From contig JAEZJB010000300.1 of the NCBI GenBank assembly GCA_023415845.1, forward strand, positions 1 through 6,282: a DNA stretch of 6,282 nucleotides, in the 5' to 3' direction. This document shows positions 5,942 to 6,282 of the stretch, piece by piece. Numbering within the stretch: the stretch's first letter is position 1; each line of letters begins with the position of its first letter. Both the position numbers and the translations under genes were made by a program. The notes under the pieces were generated by a model. The model had not been told where the DNA came from. It saw only the letters and a program-made list of their open reading frames with translations, and searched no databases. Source of the stretch: Chloroflexota bacterium. GTDB taxonomy: Bacteria > Chloroflexota > Chloroflexia > Thermomicrobiales > UBA6265.

Positions 5942-6282
5942 CTAGGATGAAATGGCATCCTCGATCTGGGGTGCAACCGCATCCAGTGCTTCCTGCGGCG
6001 GTGTCCCCGAGAAAAGCGACGACTCCAGGGCCGACTTCATCAGCGTATCCACTTCCTCGGCGTTGGGAATGACCGGGATGAAGGCGCCCTTGAGCATTTC
6101 GCCCGACCAGACGTCGATGAACGGCATCTGCTGTGCCGCTTCCGATTCTTCCCAACCCACCTTGGGCTGGATGAACGCCGCTTCGGCGAGCCAGCGATCC
6201 GGGAACGAGGCGAGGTAGCCGATCAGCTTGAAGGCTGCTGCCTTTTTCGCCTCGTCGGTGGTTTGCGCATTGACCGCCCAGT
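5942..6282 (-). CDS. ABC transporter substrate-binding protein, C-terminal 112 residues (cut by the right edge)
   Basis: Only the C-terminal end is in the window; the frame is open to the right edge and stops at TAG (5944-5942). The visible part begins WAVNAQTTDEAKKAAAFKLIGYLASFPDRW, which is the typical late region of extracellular sugar-binding proteins where a run of helix contains AA-F-LI-YL. It continues through MPFIDVWSGEMLKGAFIPVIPNAEEVDTLM to a helical tail with TPPQEALDAVAPQIEDAI, the usual C-terminal helix of the UgpB/MalE group. It delivers the substrate to the two permeases encoded next. The signal peptide and the residues that define the sugar lie outside the window, so no substrate can be named. 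Confidence 0.88.
   Translation of the reverse strand, partial: WAVNAQTTDEAKKAAAFKLIGYLASFPDRWLAEAAFIQPKVGWEESEAAQQMPFIDVWSGEMLKGAFIPVIPNAEEVDTLMKSALESSLFSGTPPQEALDAVAPQIEDAISS

Noticed and set aside
4968..6155. Long open frame upstream of and continuous with the second permease, giving an apparent 678-residue protein
   Set aside because: The first part is an out-of-frame shadow of the first permease and the binding protein. Only from the ATG at 4967 does the sequence look like a permease.

Overview
The window is about 60% G+C by eye, and every gene I can support lies on the minus strand, so transcription runs from right to left. The organism looks like a moderately high-GC bacterium, perhaps Chloroflexota or Actinomycetota. 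The reasons are a GAAC-N4-GTTC (Gram-positive/actinobacterial type) LexA-like box, two likely leaderless starts with a -10 hexamer six bases before ATG, and a RecQ-like helicase of the style seen in those phyla. This placement is a guess from style, not from a marker gene.

Layout in the direction of transcription. (1) 6282-4119 holds the end of a carbohydrate-type ABC importer operon: the C-terminus of a substrate-binding protein (cut by the window edge), a MalF/UgpA-like permease and a MalG/UgpE-like permease. A perfect 30-bp palindrome sits between the binding protein and the first permease, which starts at TTG right behind a strong AGGAGG. The two permeases overlap by one base. No ATPase gene is visible. 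(2) 4009-2499 is a two-gene type IV toxin-antitoxin module of the AbiE kind: an AbiEi-like winged-helix antitoxin, then an AbiEii-like nucleotidyltransferase toxin overlapping it as GTGA. The antitoxin has its own SD-less promoter and operator-like inverted repeats. (3) 2301-1558 is a secreted protein of unknown family, with visibly lower G+C than its flanks. (4) 1334 to the left edge is the N-terminal 444 residues of a RecQ-family helicase. Its promoter carries a LexA-like box on top of the -35, and its mRNA appears to be leaderless.

The importer genes clearly work together. The AbiE pair is a self-contained stress/defence module. The secreted protein and the helicase have no demonstrable functional link to it, but together they look like a small accessory segment beside the sugar-transport operon. 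The most interesting signal is the predicted SOS control of the divergent RecQ-like helicase. I see no tRNA, rRNA, CRISPR array, transposase or integrase in this window.
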